Shown here: piece after piece, positions 1 through 8,373 of the stretch
Position numbering within the stretch: position 1 is the stretch's first letter
How the letters are laid out: every line of letters begins with the position of its first letter
DNA from: JBJGXI01 sp045635475
GTDB lineage: Bacteria; Bacillota; Bacilli; Bacillales; Amphibacillaceae
NCBI RefSeq assembly: GCF_045635475.1
Contig: NZ_JBJGXI010000046.1
Location: 1-42,179, forward strand
Direction of reading: 5' to 3'
Length of the DNA: 42,179 bases
Translations under genes and position numbers: made by a program
The notes under the pieces: generated by a model
What the model was told of the DNA's origin: nothing
Database searches by the model: none
Seen by the model: the letters and a program-made list of their open reading frames with translations, nothing else

Positions 1-166
1 TTTTTCGTAATTCCTCATAGCGATTCATTGCTTCTAAAGAATTTCTGAATCTGTCTATAATTACTACGTCGTCAATATATCTATATCCATTGTCTGAGTG
101 TGCTTTTATTACTTCTAAAACAACCCATTCATTTGAAAATCGTTCTTGTATTTCTTGCCAACGCAT
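1..166 (-). CDS. conserved hypothetical protein, C-terminus cut by window edge
   Basis: Partial gene. The visible 55 residues begin MRWQEIQERFSNEWVVLEVI and continue with an acidic, beta-rich segment (IDDVVIID) and a helix. This looks like a small conserved Firmicute protein family of about 70-90 residues that begins M-x-W-x-E-I with NEWV or HQWV shortly after; I know no assigned function for it. The start is firm: a GGAGGGG ribosome site sits a few bases before the ATG. No stop is reached before base 1, so the C-terminus lies outside the window. Confidence 0.7.
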   Translation of the reverse strand, partial: MRWQEIQERFSNEWVVLEVIKAHSDNGYRYIDDVVIIDRFRNSLEAMNRYEELRK

Positions 167-324
167 ATTACCCCTCCGTTCAGATATTTGTATCTATTAT
201 ATCACACAGATAATGGAATTCTTCGAACGGGAAGTCTTGATTATTTTTATAGAATGAGCCAGTTAATGGAACAAGAGGTGTATTTACTTCTTGAAGTAGC
301 GCATCCCATTAGTAACATATAACA

Positions 325-519
325 TTATTTATTATAATTGCGAAATACGTCAATAATCAAAGGGATTCCACAAATCACCAAAATAATAAATCCAATATTT
401 CGAAATAAGGCTTCTACCTGTTCCATAACATCATCCCAGAAGAAATATCTAGGTATCGGTACAACCATTAAAATAAAACCAAAGATAAATCCATGAAAAA
501 AGTTTCTTTGTTTATCCAT
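325..519 (-). CDS. small two-helix membrane protein, unknown function
   Basis: 64 residues with two hydrophobic segments (about residues 9-25 and 41-58) separated by an acidic amphipathic stretch (WDDVMEQVEALF). The N-terminus is basic and the C-terminus ends RNYNK, so both ends probably face the cytoplasm. A purine-rich AAGGGAT lies about 12 bases before the ATG. I do not recognise the family. Small hairpin membrane proteins of this kind can be orphan toxins, signalling peptides or transporter accessories; nothing here decides between these. Confidence 0.55.
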   Translation of the reverse strand: MDKQRNFFHGFIFGFILMVVPIPRYFFWDDVMEQVEALFRNIGFIILVICGIPLIIDVFRNYNK

Positions 520-541
520 AAATAATTAATCCCTTCATCAT

Positions 542-667
542 TTAACGAACAGTGCCAGGCACTGTTCGTGTTGAGAAGATCAGTTCATATAATTGTGTAT
601 AGTAATTATCTAAATAGGAAACCACTTCATTTTCAGAAGATGGATTTTCTCTTAAGTACTCTGCCAA
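542..667 (-). CDS. possible 41-aa small protein with TTG start, ending inside a palindromic repeat
   Basis: A TTG codon lies 9 bases after a perfect AGGAGGTG ribosome site and opens a 41-codon frame, acidic and tyrosine-rich (starts LAEYLRENPSS, contains YLDNYYTQLYELI). The last eight codons and the stop lie inside the 25-bp palindrome at 545-569, so the original 3' end may have been replaced when the repeat arrived. The good ribosome site is the main argument. It could equally be a decayed remnant. Confidence 0.35.
   Translation of the reverse strand: MAEYLRENPSSENEVVSYLDNYYTQLYELIFSTRTVPGTVR
545..569. repeat. short palindromic repeat, family 1 (copy a)
   Basis: Perfect inverted repeat: arms ACGAACAGTGCC and GGCACTGTTCGT around a single A. 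Closely related palindromes occur at 18,138-18,160 and 37,210-37,234, always outside or at the end of genes. On either strand the RNA would form a strong 12-bp hairpin, but no U-tract follows. Confidence 0.8.
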
Positions 668-752
668 CCCACCTAACACCTCCTAATAACAGTTTTAATT
701 ATAAACATAAGGCGGATAACAATCCTTTGTTCAGCTAATGCTCTACGTTAGC

Positions 753-902
753 TTAAGATTTCTTTTTATCTAACATTATGCCAACTATTAACCCTAATAA
801 AATATTGGTTATAAGTAGAGGGTTAATAGGACTATGTGCATTCATAAGAATAAATGTCAAAACTCCTGCAACCGTTGCGAACAATAACGCATTATATGAC
901 AT
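753..902 (-). CDS. 49-aa membrane protein, unknown function
   Basis: Starts MSYNALLFATVAG and ends DKKKS. Two hydrophobic segments (residues 5-20 and about 28-44) are joined by NAHSPINP. The basic tail suggests the C-terminus is inside the cell. A GGAG ribosome site lies 10 bases before the ATG. Too short for automatic gene callers, but the hydrophobic pattern, clean stop and ribosome site support a real gene. Family not recognised. Confidence 0.55.
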   Translation of the reverse strand: MSYNALLFATVAGVLTFILMNAHSPINPLLITNILLGLIVGIMLDKKKS

Positions 903-1224
903 ACTTCAAATCTCTCCTTAATCCTAAATATTCTATGATAGCAAATAACATTTACGTGCAGTCTCTTACACTAAACTGCTCGTTAGTTTAAGATCACCAT
1001 TTCACAAACTCACTAATCTTCATAATATAATAATATCAGAAAATAACGAATTACCGATCTTGTTTTCATAAAAATGGAAATTTTTTTTAAAATTAGAAGA
1101 TTAAATACAACGATTATACCGAATTATCGGAGGTTACCCTTCAGAAAAAAACTGAAGACTTTCCACCACATACTCTAAACGCCGCAATCAACGCCAGCTA
1201 ACTAGGGCATCAACATTGCTAAAT
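903..1224. other. intergenic stretch without recognisable gene
   Basis: AT-rich, with no supported ORF on either strand. A small hairpin (CTTCAG-A-run-CTGAAG) lies near 1,140-1,157. Two similar motifs ending GTTAG(C/T)TTAAGAT lie at about 745-760 and 973-993, at and near the neighbouring small gene; each is a weak imperfect hairpin. Confidence 0.5.
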
Positions 1225-1268
1225 AAAAAATAAGCAGTCCAACATGTAAAGTGGACTGCTTATTTTTT
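1225..1268. terminator. bidirectional intrinsic terminator after the sugar operon
   Basis: Arms AAAAAATAAGCAGTCCA (1225-1241) and the exact reverse complement (1252-1268) around a 10-base loop. The A-run and T-run give a U-tract in both directions. It lies 36 bp beyond the stop of the cellulase-like gene, so it ends the minus-strand sugar operon. Confidence 0.9.
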
Positions 1269-1303
1269 ATATTTAATATCCATAAACCAATGCAGTAAGC
1301 TTC

Positions 1304-2590
1304 CTACTCTGACCTCAATATAAAAGCATTCCACTTCTTCTGCCACTCCACGTCAGACCAGAATGGGTGGTGTGGTGCGCAGTTGGAGCAAAGTACCATG
1401 CCCCAGAAGCCGAGTTCCATTCCTTTTTTCACGCAATATTCGGCGATGTCTTTTCCGACAGGGCCTTCCTCGAACTGTGCAAGCAGTGGTGTGTAGCCTA
1501 CGTATCCTTCGCCAATGGCGATTGGTAGATTATGATCATCTGCCCAGTCGGCTGCTTCCATGAATCGTTCGTTCACTTTCTGTAGCATCGCTTGTTTATA
1601 CAATCCGTAATGGTCATAAAGATACAAATCCCACTTGACCGGGTCGCACCAATCATGGATATAAAGCAGTTTTAACCCGACAGGATTTTCATAAAGGCGC
1701 CATTCTTCCCCAGCAGGTAGCTGGTATGTACTAAAATCCGGGGCATCGTCGCGAAGCATCGATTGCACTAAAGCATTCGGAAAATCTGCCTCAGGAATCA
1801 TAATACCCGTTTCGTCCAGCAGCTTATGAAGCATACCATTGATATACATATGAAAATGTGCCACTTGCTCATTTTCCGGCAGATAATCTTTTGAATATGG
1901 GCGATTTAACGTATAGCAACCTGTGATTAAAAGCTCGGCATGCTGCTTTTGTAAAAACGCCAGCGCTTTCTCTACATACGGCTTTGTATATTGAATCAAT
2001 TTCCCTGCATTGCCACCATCAATTCCCGCTTCGATTGCTACCTGGGTTAATCGTCCAAATTCTATCTCATTATGAAGCTCTACATAAGCAATCCGATCGT
2101 CTAGTCCTTCACTTTTCACATAGTCGATCAATTGATCCATTGATTTGGCCAAGGTCATAAACCGGTCCTGTGGTGGAATCGCCAATAGCTCGTTAAATAG
2201 CTCTGGCGTTTTTAAGAAACTAGGACTTTGCTGATATTCCCATGATGATAGAATAATATAACAGTCATATTTCTTAGCATAAGCAAATAAGTTGAGCAGG
2301 TGCTGATGCCCATCCAACACAGCACCACCTTTACAGTTATACCAACGCGTTCTCACGCCCACTTGACCAAGATTCGCGAAGGCCAATGGCCCTGTGCGCG
2401 GACCTTCTTCTGTAAATAATAGAAAAGGCATTGCACAAATTCGAATCGTGTTATAGCCTCGTTTTACCGCTTCCTTAAAGCATTGCTCCAAATCATGATA
2501 CGGCTCCCCTGGCATCGTCATCGTGTACCATGAAAAATCCCACATCGTAATCGTTAGTTTACGAGGGAGGTGTGGTTTTATTTTTTCCAT
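1304..2590 (-). CDS. cellulase-like glycoside hydrolase (TIM-barrel, clan A type)
   Basis: 428-aa cytoplasmic protein with no signal peptide. N-terminal text (TITMWDFSWYT, residues 13-23) and the fold pattern fit the cellulase-like (PF12876) proteins, relatives of GH5. ELHNE at 171-175 places the probable acid/base at E175, and the IGEGY segment near 359-363 gives the probable nucleophile E361; aromatic residues (W117, W314, W320, W396) would line a sugar site. It is the last gene of a three-gene operon, 4 bp after the GH35 gene and just before a terminator. The absence of a secretion signal, together with a GH35 partner, suggests it trims small imported oligosaccharides, perhaps galactosides, rather than polymer. 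The substrate is inference. Confidence 0.75.
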   Translation of the reverse strand: MEKIKPHLPRKLTITMWDFSWYTMTMPGEPYHDLEQCFKEAVKRGYNTIRICAMPFLLFTEEGPRTGPLAFANLGQVGVRTRWYNCKGGAVLDGHQHLLNLFAYAKKYDCYIILSSWEYQQSPSFLKTPELFNELLAIPPQDRFMTLAKSMDQLIDYVKSEGLDDRIAYVELHNEIEFGRLTQVAIEAGIDGGNAGKLIQYTKPYVEKALAFLQKQHAELLITGCYTLNRPYSKDYLPENEQVAHFHMYINGMLHKLLDETGIMIPEADFPNALVQSMLRDDAPDFSTYQLPAGEEWRLYENPVGLKLLYIHDWCDPVKWDLYLYDHYGLYKQAMLQKVNERFMEAADWADDHNLPIAIGEGYVGYTPLLAQFEEGPVGKDIAEYCVKKGMELGFWGMVLCSNCAPHHPFWSDVEWQKKWNAFILRSE

Positions 2591-2594
2591 TTTA

Positions 2595-4901
2595 TCACTC
2601 CTTCGGTAGTTTTGTTATCGCAACTCGATAATGAGGAATTGCATCAATCTGGTTAAATTGAGCAATTTCTACTCCTTCAAATCGTTCCACATACGCTTGG
2701 TTAACATAGCTATGAATCTCCCCTTTGCGCAACGGGGTAATTGCTAGACTTAGCTTGTTCTGATTGAGCTTGTGTTTATTTTCCTTTAATCCGATATACC
2801 ATGGTGCGCCGTAGTGGATATGGTCGGTCATCATGTGCGCACCGATATGCGCAGTAGCAACATCACCATCATAATCTACTTTTAGAAACACATCCTCGAT
2901 ATAAGAGGGCCAGTTCGGATCGATATCGATTTGAGCAAATCTAGCTTTCGGATGAGCGATTTCGATCGTAGGTTGATATGCTGGGCATTCGATCACCCAC
3001 GCTGTAAATGGTCCTGTTTGCTGTTCTGTCAGGGCTCCTGCGTTTGTTTTCACATTCGCTCCATCAGACCATATCGAAACTGTACATTGCGAACGACCGA
3101 CGCTCGTACAAATTAGCTGTTCATTTTTAACATACAAGTGCGCATCACTAAGGATGAGCTGCTCTTCTCCCCACAGGTGAAAACGATACGTCTGCAACGC
3201 TTGTTCTCGACTAAGGATCAGCACTTGGACGCTTTCGCCATTAGTTAATTGCAAAGAAATCGCATTTGCCATGCCTACAGCAGGATGTACCACCCATACA
3301 TCTTCTTGTTCTTCTACTTTATGCGCTCCAGAAATAGCTGCAACAGACTGCTTATCAAGCACCAATTCTGGTAAAATACCTTCGTGCGCATAAAAAACAT
3401 GTACACATTGCTGTCGCTTTTGTAACCTCGTTAATGGCTGCACCGTACCGCTCGTATAGTGCACTTTATCAATCTCTAGATGAAAAGGAAAAATCACACT
3501 CGCATCCTTTTTCAAAGTGAAGCTTCCATTTTGCGGAAAGCTGACAGCTCCCTGATCTGTTTCCAACTCCACTCTAACCGCTTCTCGATCTGGCATCTCA
3601 ACATGATCCTGAAAATTATTGATAAACAGAAATCCTGATCCGTCCTGTTGTCGCACACACCAGCGCAGCTGTTCGGTATCTTTCGGATCGAGACTATCCT
3701 GCCCGTCTGGAAGGTACGTGCCCATCGGAGCGAGCACCGAGCCAAACGATTCCAAGAACAACGCCATCGTCCGAATCCGGTCATATGCAGGACTCACTCT
3801 GCCAAACTCACCGAGTGGCGATTGATAATCGTAGGTAAGCTTCGGAAGACCAGATTCATTAAGAAAACCATTCTTACCAATCGGATTCGTTCCGCCGTGG
3901 TACATATAATAACCAAGCAGATTACTACCGCTCGCCAGTTTGACGATTGTCATCGCTTCGATGCTCGCGGGCGCTACAAATGGTCGAGCATTGTAGCTCA
4001 CCTGCATGCCACCCGCCATTTCACAATAAGCAACAGGATATGCCAACGGTTCATAGTTAACATCTTCCGCAGGGGTTGTGTGCAAGTCTCGAAAAATGTA
4101 TTCCCCGCTCGGTGGCTGATTCGGAATCCATGGCGTGTACGCATATCCTGCTAGCATTGGCAACGTATCTGTCTCCAACACCGCGGCCCCACCCCAAGCC
4201 GTAGCAGTAAAAAATAGTGGACGCATACCCGCAGCTTCTGCAAGCTTGCGAAGCTCTAGCAAATGCTCCTGCCCACCAACACCAGAAGACACGTAAACAC
4301 CCGGCTTATAGCCCCATGCATCCAACGGCGCCCCGGCATGCATGAATTCATTTTCAAGCTGTATCCCAATAACCGGCCCACCCTCTTGATAAAACGATCC
4401 TGTTATTTGCCTAGCAATCTCCCTATATAGTTTGTTCGCATAGTCCAAATACAACGGATCATTAGAGCGAACCTCCAACGGTTTGTTAAAAATCCAGTCG
4501 GGTATCCCGCCATTTCGCACTTCTCCATGGCAAAACGGACCAATTCGTAAAATCAGCGGCATCTTATGCTTGGAACAAAGGTCAATAAAATGCCGCAGAT
4601 TTCTGTTCTCCCCCCACTGAAACTCCCCTTCTTCCTCTTCGTGATGATTCCAGAACACATACGTGGCGACAATATTGACCCCGCCTGCCTTCATTTTCAA
4701 CAGCTCTTCTTCCCAGTACAGATAAGAGAATCTTGAAAAATGAATTTCACCAACGACTGGAATCACCGGCTGATTATTTTTCGTCATATAAAAATTCGTA
4801 AACCCAATACGTTCACCTGTAGGATTTACCCCGTGACACGCCGATAACACGCCAGGCTTTATCACCTTGTTTGCACTCTCTAGTTTCATGGATCTGTGCA
4901 T
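2595..4901 (-). CDS. beta-galactosidase, glycoside hydrolase family 35
   Basis: 768 aa, intracellular (no signal peptide). The N-terminal TIM barrel (about 30-400) contains the GH35 signature GGPVIGIQLENEF (174-186), with acid/base E185, and AYCEMAGG (291-298), with probable nucleophile E294. NIVATYVFWNHHE (77-89) and LRIGPFCHGE (118-127) are also family blocks. The C-terminal 350 residues are beta-rich accessory domains usual for long GH35 enzymes. Retaining hydrolysis of terminal beta-galactosyl residues is the known family activity. It lies 17 bp after the DUF5107-TPR gene and 4 bp before the cellulase-like gene, so all three are cotranscribed. A GGAAGG site precedes the chosen ATG; an internal ATG four codons later is a possible alternative. 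Confidence 0.9.
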   Translation of the reverse strand: MHRSMKLESANKVIKPGVLSACHGVNPTGERIGFTNFYMTKNNQPVIPVVGEIHFSRFSYLYWEEELLKMKAGGVNIVATYVFWNHHEEEEGEFQWGENRNLRHFIDLCSKHKMPLILRIGPFCHGEVRNGGIPDWIFNKPLEVRSNDPLYLDYANKLYREIARQITGSFYQEGGPVIGIQLENEFMHAGAPLDAWGYKPGVYVSSGVGGQEHLLELRKLAEAAGMRPLFFTATAWGGAAVLETDTLPMLAGYAYTPWIPNQPPSGEYIFRDLHTTPAEDVNYEPLAYPVAYCEMAGGMQVSYNARPFVAPASIEAMTIVKLASGSNLLGYYMYHGGTNPIGKNGFLNESGLPKLTYDYQSPLGEFGRVSPAYDRIRTMALFLESFGSVLAPMGTYLPDGQDSLDPKDTEQLRWCVRQQDGSGFLFINNFQDHVEMPDREAVRVELETDQGAVSFPQNGSFTLKKDASVIFPFHLEIDKVHYTSGTVQPLTRLQKRQQCVHVFYAHEGILPELVLDKQSVAAISGAHKVEEQEDVWVVHPAVGMANAISLQLTNGESVQVLILSREQALQTYRFHLWGEEQLILSDAHLYVKNEQLICTSVGRSQCTVSIWSDGANVKTNAGALTEQQTGPFTAWVIECPAYQPTIEIAHPKARFAQIDIDPNWPSYIEDVFLKVDYDGDVATAHIGAHMMTDHIHYGAPWYIGLKENKHKLNQNKLSLAITPLRKGEIHSYVNQAYVERFEGVEIAQFNQIDAIPHYRVAITKLPKE

Positions 4902-4918
4902 AACATCCTTCCTTCCAT

Positions 4919-7900
4919 TTATATCTTGTGTAAGCGTGCCCCTTGGTGATTTGTCTCTAATTTTAACACCGATTGAAAGAAAAACTCCGCTTGCGCATTG
5001 TCCTTTAATCCAAGATATCCAAGCGCCATCATATAGTTGCAGTGAACCTTATTTCGTAATGTTAGGTCGTCATCGAAAACTAGAAAATCTGGCAAGGACA
5101 CAGCAAAATAATCAATGTTCACTTGATCAAACAAATGCCGTTCCCCATAATCTATCAGTTTATTAAACCGGCGTTTTGCTTGTTTTTCGTTTCCGAGCTT
5201 TAACCAAGCTAAGCCTTGATAGAAAATCATATCCGGCGGTTGGTCGTTGTAAAACATCGCAGAGGCCGGCTCCTCCAACCCTTGACACGCTGTTTCAAAT
5301 GCAACTTTCGCTTGTTCATAATCCAATAATCCTTCATACGCACAACCTAAGTAATAGTAAATATTATTCTCCTGCGCACCTGCTAGCTTCCCTTCCCCTA
5401 GGTTAACAGGATAAACAAGTGCTCGCTGTAAAACTCCAATCGCTTCCTTATAACTTTTTGCTTGCAGCTGTTGTTTTCCGATTTCTACTAAAGCCGTTAC
5501 ATATTGACCGGTTACTTTCCCTTCTCCACCTTCCCACGGGTGAAAGCTGCGCTTATTAAGCAGTTCTAGCGCTGTATCATGCTGTCTTAACGTATTGTGA
5601 AGCGTCACATATTCGAGATATAAATCGTCTCGCGATTGTACCAATTTAAGATGCTTATCAAGCTTCGCTAATCTGTCTTGCGGTGCTACTTTGTTTTTCT
5701 TATAAAGCTGATCCAATTCGTATAATACACGGGCATCGTCTGGATTCAGTGTAAAAGCAGTTTCCAAACTCGCTGTTGCAAGCGCCGGATTATCCAACTT
5801 ATTAAAATACGCTAATGCCAAATTCCGATGTACCGTTGCAAACATAGCATCCGCCTTTCGTGAAGCTTCCCAATGCATCACCGCATCACTGGCTCTTTTC
5901 TTATCGTACAACAAATTTCCCAGGTAATAATGCGCCTTTGCATCGGTTGGATTTTGCTCAATTGCGTACGTTAATACGTCTAATTCAAATAACGTATTCG
6001 GAAAGCAATAGTCTGGCGTTGCTTGTGCTGCCATCTGCAAGTAATACGTTGAAGCTTCCGGCTGTCCTGCGCGACCTAAAACATAGCCTAATGCATACAA
6101 CACAGTCGGATACGTTCGCTCCGCTTCCGTATCGTTGACAACTAGCTTCAGCACCTCGGCTGCTTCTTGATAAAGACCACTTTCTGTATAGTCTGCGGCG
6201 ATCGCCAAATGATTGTGAGCGTTTTTACGTGTTATCTGCAAAAGCTCTTGTTGGATAGCGGCTGCCTGCTCCCTCGCGCCATCGTTGGTATGTGCGAAAA
6301 CTAGTTCAAATCTAGCACCAAAATCGGCGATGTCCAGTTCTAGTGTATCCTGCGCATAAGCAATCGCTTCCTCACATTTGCCCTGCTTACGAAGCAACAC
6401 CGCTTTCAGATGTCTTGCTTTATAGTTATGTGCATTTCGAACTAGCGATCGCTCTACCAACTCCAGCGCTTCCTGATACGATTGTTTCTCACAAGCAATT
6501 TGTGCTAACGAAAAGTAGCCACTATCTTGCCATGCTGCCGACCATACGGCTTTATAAAAAGCGGCGAATGCTTCATCTAACCGTCCTTGATGCTTTAAAG
6601 TTAGTCCAAGCTGGTAATACGCATCACTGTCGTATGGATTTGGATTACGCGATGTTAACGCCCTTACTGCCGATCGGAAATGCTGTTCACTCTTTGTATA
6701 TAATCCACGCCGAAACAATAAGCTTCCATAAGCAACATTGATCCGAATATCGCTAGAATCACGCTTCAAGCCTTCCAGGTAATAAGCTTCCGGTTCAAAT
6801 GTCGCGTGCCGATATTGCTCTAAGTGCAGCCCCGCTAAATACAACTGTTCATTCGTGTTGATCTCTTCAGGTGGTGCTATTGGCTTTGCCGCTTCTGGCA
6901 TCTGTTCAATTTCCGGCTGTTTTGACTGATAGCTGACCACGATTCTGCCACCAGAATCAGCAACAGAAACATGAAGATCGTGCGCTTGCTCGTCTTCGTC
7001 CAGCGCTACAATCGCTTTGAATGTATCGGTAGGAGAAAGCAATACATTATCGTTTATGTACGTACGTTTCTTGCCTGTTAAAACAACTGTCGCATCCTTC
7101 ATTTCCGAGGTAGCATATGCTTGAACAACAGCTTTACGATTCGTTTCATCTACCTCGAGATTCACAGCCGCTTCAATCGTGGCATTTTTGACCACGCCAA
7201 TATCTTTATACGGCATAAAATATTGCTTAAACGCTTTTTCTTCATACGGCTGCAGCCATGTGAAATCGGGTTGATTGTCCGTGTACACACCTGTCATTAA
7301 TTCAATATAAGGTCCATCTTCATCGGTTAAATGACGATCCCACGCCTGCCCGAATTCCCCATTTCCCCATGTCCACTGCTTCTTCCCAGGAGAGATATGA
7401 TGATTGGCTACATGTAACAGCCCCGCCTGCACACCGTGGTCATAGCCACCGACAAAATTATAATCAGATTTATACGCCATATAAGACGTTGGTACAGGTA
7501 TGTTTTTATAGCGGGAAATGTCGACCCCTTCCGCATAATCCATTTTATAATACGTTCCCGTCGCAATCGGAAAGCGCGATACATCACGTTTACCATGGTC
7601 AAACACGGCATGCACATCAGGTGGAAACACTGACTGTGTGTGATCATTAACAGCTACCGCCGGGTTCGCCCACCATAAAAATGTTTGTGGCTGCGACGTG
7701 CGATTGTACAATTGAGCAGCAACCTCCAAATACGCTTTTCCCGGATGTAAAATAAAACCAGTCGTCACCTTCGTCCCGTACATGCGGTCAATCTCACTCA
7801 CCCACACCGCAGCACTTCCATCCTCATTTTCAGTTAGCTTATATTCCACCGCCCCAAACGTGTTCGGACGATGATGCTGCGGCCAGTTGAACTCGATCCC

Positions 7901-8248
7901 ACCAGATATCCACGGACCTGTTAGTCCAACAAGCGCAGGCTTGATCACTTGATTATAATAAACAAAATCGTAATTATTCGTCTTATCTAGCGCCCGATAT
8001 ACTCTACCACCAAGCTCAGGCATCACTTCAATCCGCACATATTCATTTTCTATAATTGCTAGTTTATAAGCTTTAAGTGCCTTACTATCGTTAATTTTAT
8101 CAATGACCGGATACGGATATACCTTGCCCGTGCTCCCTTGGTAGACGCGCTTATCCAAAAACATCGGATTTTTATCCGGCTCCCCGACACCGTAAGTTGG
8201 AATCTCAACAGTTTCTTCCCATACACGCGCCTTCTCCATGTTACTCAT
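4919..8248 (-). CDS. DUF5107 domain + long TPR array protein of a sugar-use operon
   Basis: 1,109 aa. The first 350 residues match the DUF5107 family (PELGGRVYRALDK, GGIEFNWPQHH, FLWWANPAV), a beta-sandwich related in look to aldose-epimerase-like and sugar-binding domains. From about residue 470 to the end there are many tetratricopeptide-type helical repeats (for example YYQLGLTLKHQGRLDEAFAA, HYYLGNLLYDKKRASDA). The start is set to the ATG six bases after AGGAGGG; a start 39 bases upstream is open but lacks a ribosome site. It is first in an operon with two glycoside hydrolases. DUF5107-TPR proteins are commonly found beside glycosidases, but their biochemical role is unsettled; a carbohydrate-binding or hydrolase-scaffolding role is inference. 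No signal peptide or membrane segment is seen. Confidence 0.85.
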   Translation of the reverse strand: MSNMEKARVWEETVEIPTYGVGEPDKNPMFLDKRVYQGSTGKVYPYPVIDKINDSKALKAYKLAIIENEYVRIEVMPELGGRVYRALDKTNNYDFVYYNQVIKPALVGLTGPWISGGIEFNWPQHHRPNTFGAVEYKLTENEDGSAAVWVSEIDRMYGTKVTTGFILHPGKAYLEVAAQLYNRTSQPQTFLWWANPAVAVNDHTQSVFPPDVHAVFDHGKRDVSRFPIATGTYYKMDYAEGVDISRYKNIPVPTSYMAYKSDYNFVGGYDHGVQAGLLHVANHHISPGKKQWTWGNGEFGQAWDRHLTDEDGPYIELMTGVYTDNQPDFTWLQPYEEKAFKQYFMPYKDIGVVKNATIEAAVNLEVDETNRKAVVQAYATSEMKDATVVLTGKKRTYINDNVLLSPTDTFKAIVALDEDEQAHDLHVSVADSGGRIVVSYQSKQPEIEQMPEAAKPIAPPEEINTNEQLYLAGLHLEQYRHATFEPEAYYLEGLKRDSSDIRINVAYGSLLFRRGLYTKSEQHFRSAVRALTSRNPNPYDSDAYYQLGLTLKHQGRLDEAFAAFYKAVWSAAWQDSGYFSLAQIACEKQSYQEALELVERSLVRNAHNYKARHLKAVLLRKQGKCEEAIAYAQDTLELDIADFGARFELVFAHTNDGAREQAAAIQQELLQITRKNAHNHLAIAADYTESGLYQEAAEVLKLVVNDTEAERTYPTVLYALGYVLGRAGQPEASTYYLQMAAQATPDYCFPNTLFELDVLTYAIEQNPTDAKAHYYLGNLLYDKKRASDAVMHWEASRKADAMFATVHRNLALAYFNKLDNPALATASLETAFTLNPDDARVLYELDQLYKKNKVAPQDRLAKLDKHLKLVQSRDDLYLEYVTLHNTLRQHDTALELLNKRSFHPWEGGEGKVTGQYVTALVEIGKQQLQAKSYKEAIGVLQRALVYPVNLGEGKLAGAQENNIYYYLGCAYEGLLDYEQAKVAFETACQGLEEPASAMFYNDQPPDMIFYQGLAWLKLGNEKQAKRRFNKLIDYGERHLFDQVNIDYFAVSLPDFLVFDDDLTLRNKVHCNYMMALGYLGLKDNAQAEFFFQSVLKLETNHQGARLHKI

Positions 8249-8282
8249 CGCTCTCCCTCCTAACATGCAACTCTCTACATCT

Positions 8283-8311
8283 AGCATAAGCCTGAAACCG
8301 CTTTATTCCAA
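8283..8311 (-). promoter_or_regulatory. probable promoter of the sugar operon
   Basis: On the minus strand TTGGAA (8306-8311), 17 bp, then TATGCT (8283-8288); four of six consensus bases in each hexamer. It ends about 35 bp before the start of the DUF5107 gene. Its -35 abuts the -35 of the divergent regulator promoter, so the two promoters probably compete or share a regulator site. Confidence 0.5.
8293..8306. promoter_or_regulatory. candidate cre (CcpA) site inside the sugar-operon promoter
   Basis: TGAAACCGCTTTAT agrees with the Bacillus cre consensus TGWAARCGYTWNCW at 12 of 14 positions, including the central CG. It occupies the spacer of the minus-strand promoter, a position where bound CcpA would block RNA polymerase. 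Catabolite repression of the glycosidase operon is therefore likely but inferred. Confidence 0.5.
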
Positions 8312-8340
8312 TTGACAATATCCTGTATTTGATGGATTAT
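8312..8340 (+). promoter_or_regulatory. probable promoter of the AraC-type regulator gene
   Basis: Perfect -35 TTGACA (8312-8317), 17-bp spacer, -10 GATTAT (8335-8340, four of six). It lies about 33 bp before the chosen start codon of the regulator. Confidence 0.55.
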
Positions 8341-8373
8341 ATTCGTATCATCACTTTCGTTAGGAGGCTCAAA

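Noticed and set aside
3648..4154. 168-aa ORF antisense to the GH35 gene
   Set aside because: Lies wholly inside a strongly supported gene on the other strand; no ribosome site; composition reflects the opposite frame.
6343..6741. 132-aa ORF antisense to the TPR region
   Set aside because: A shadow of repeated helical coding sequence in the DUF5107-TPR gene.
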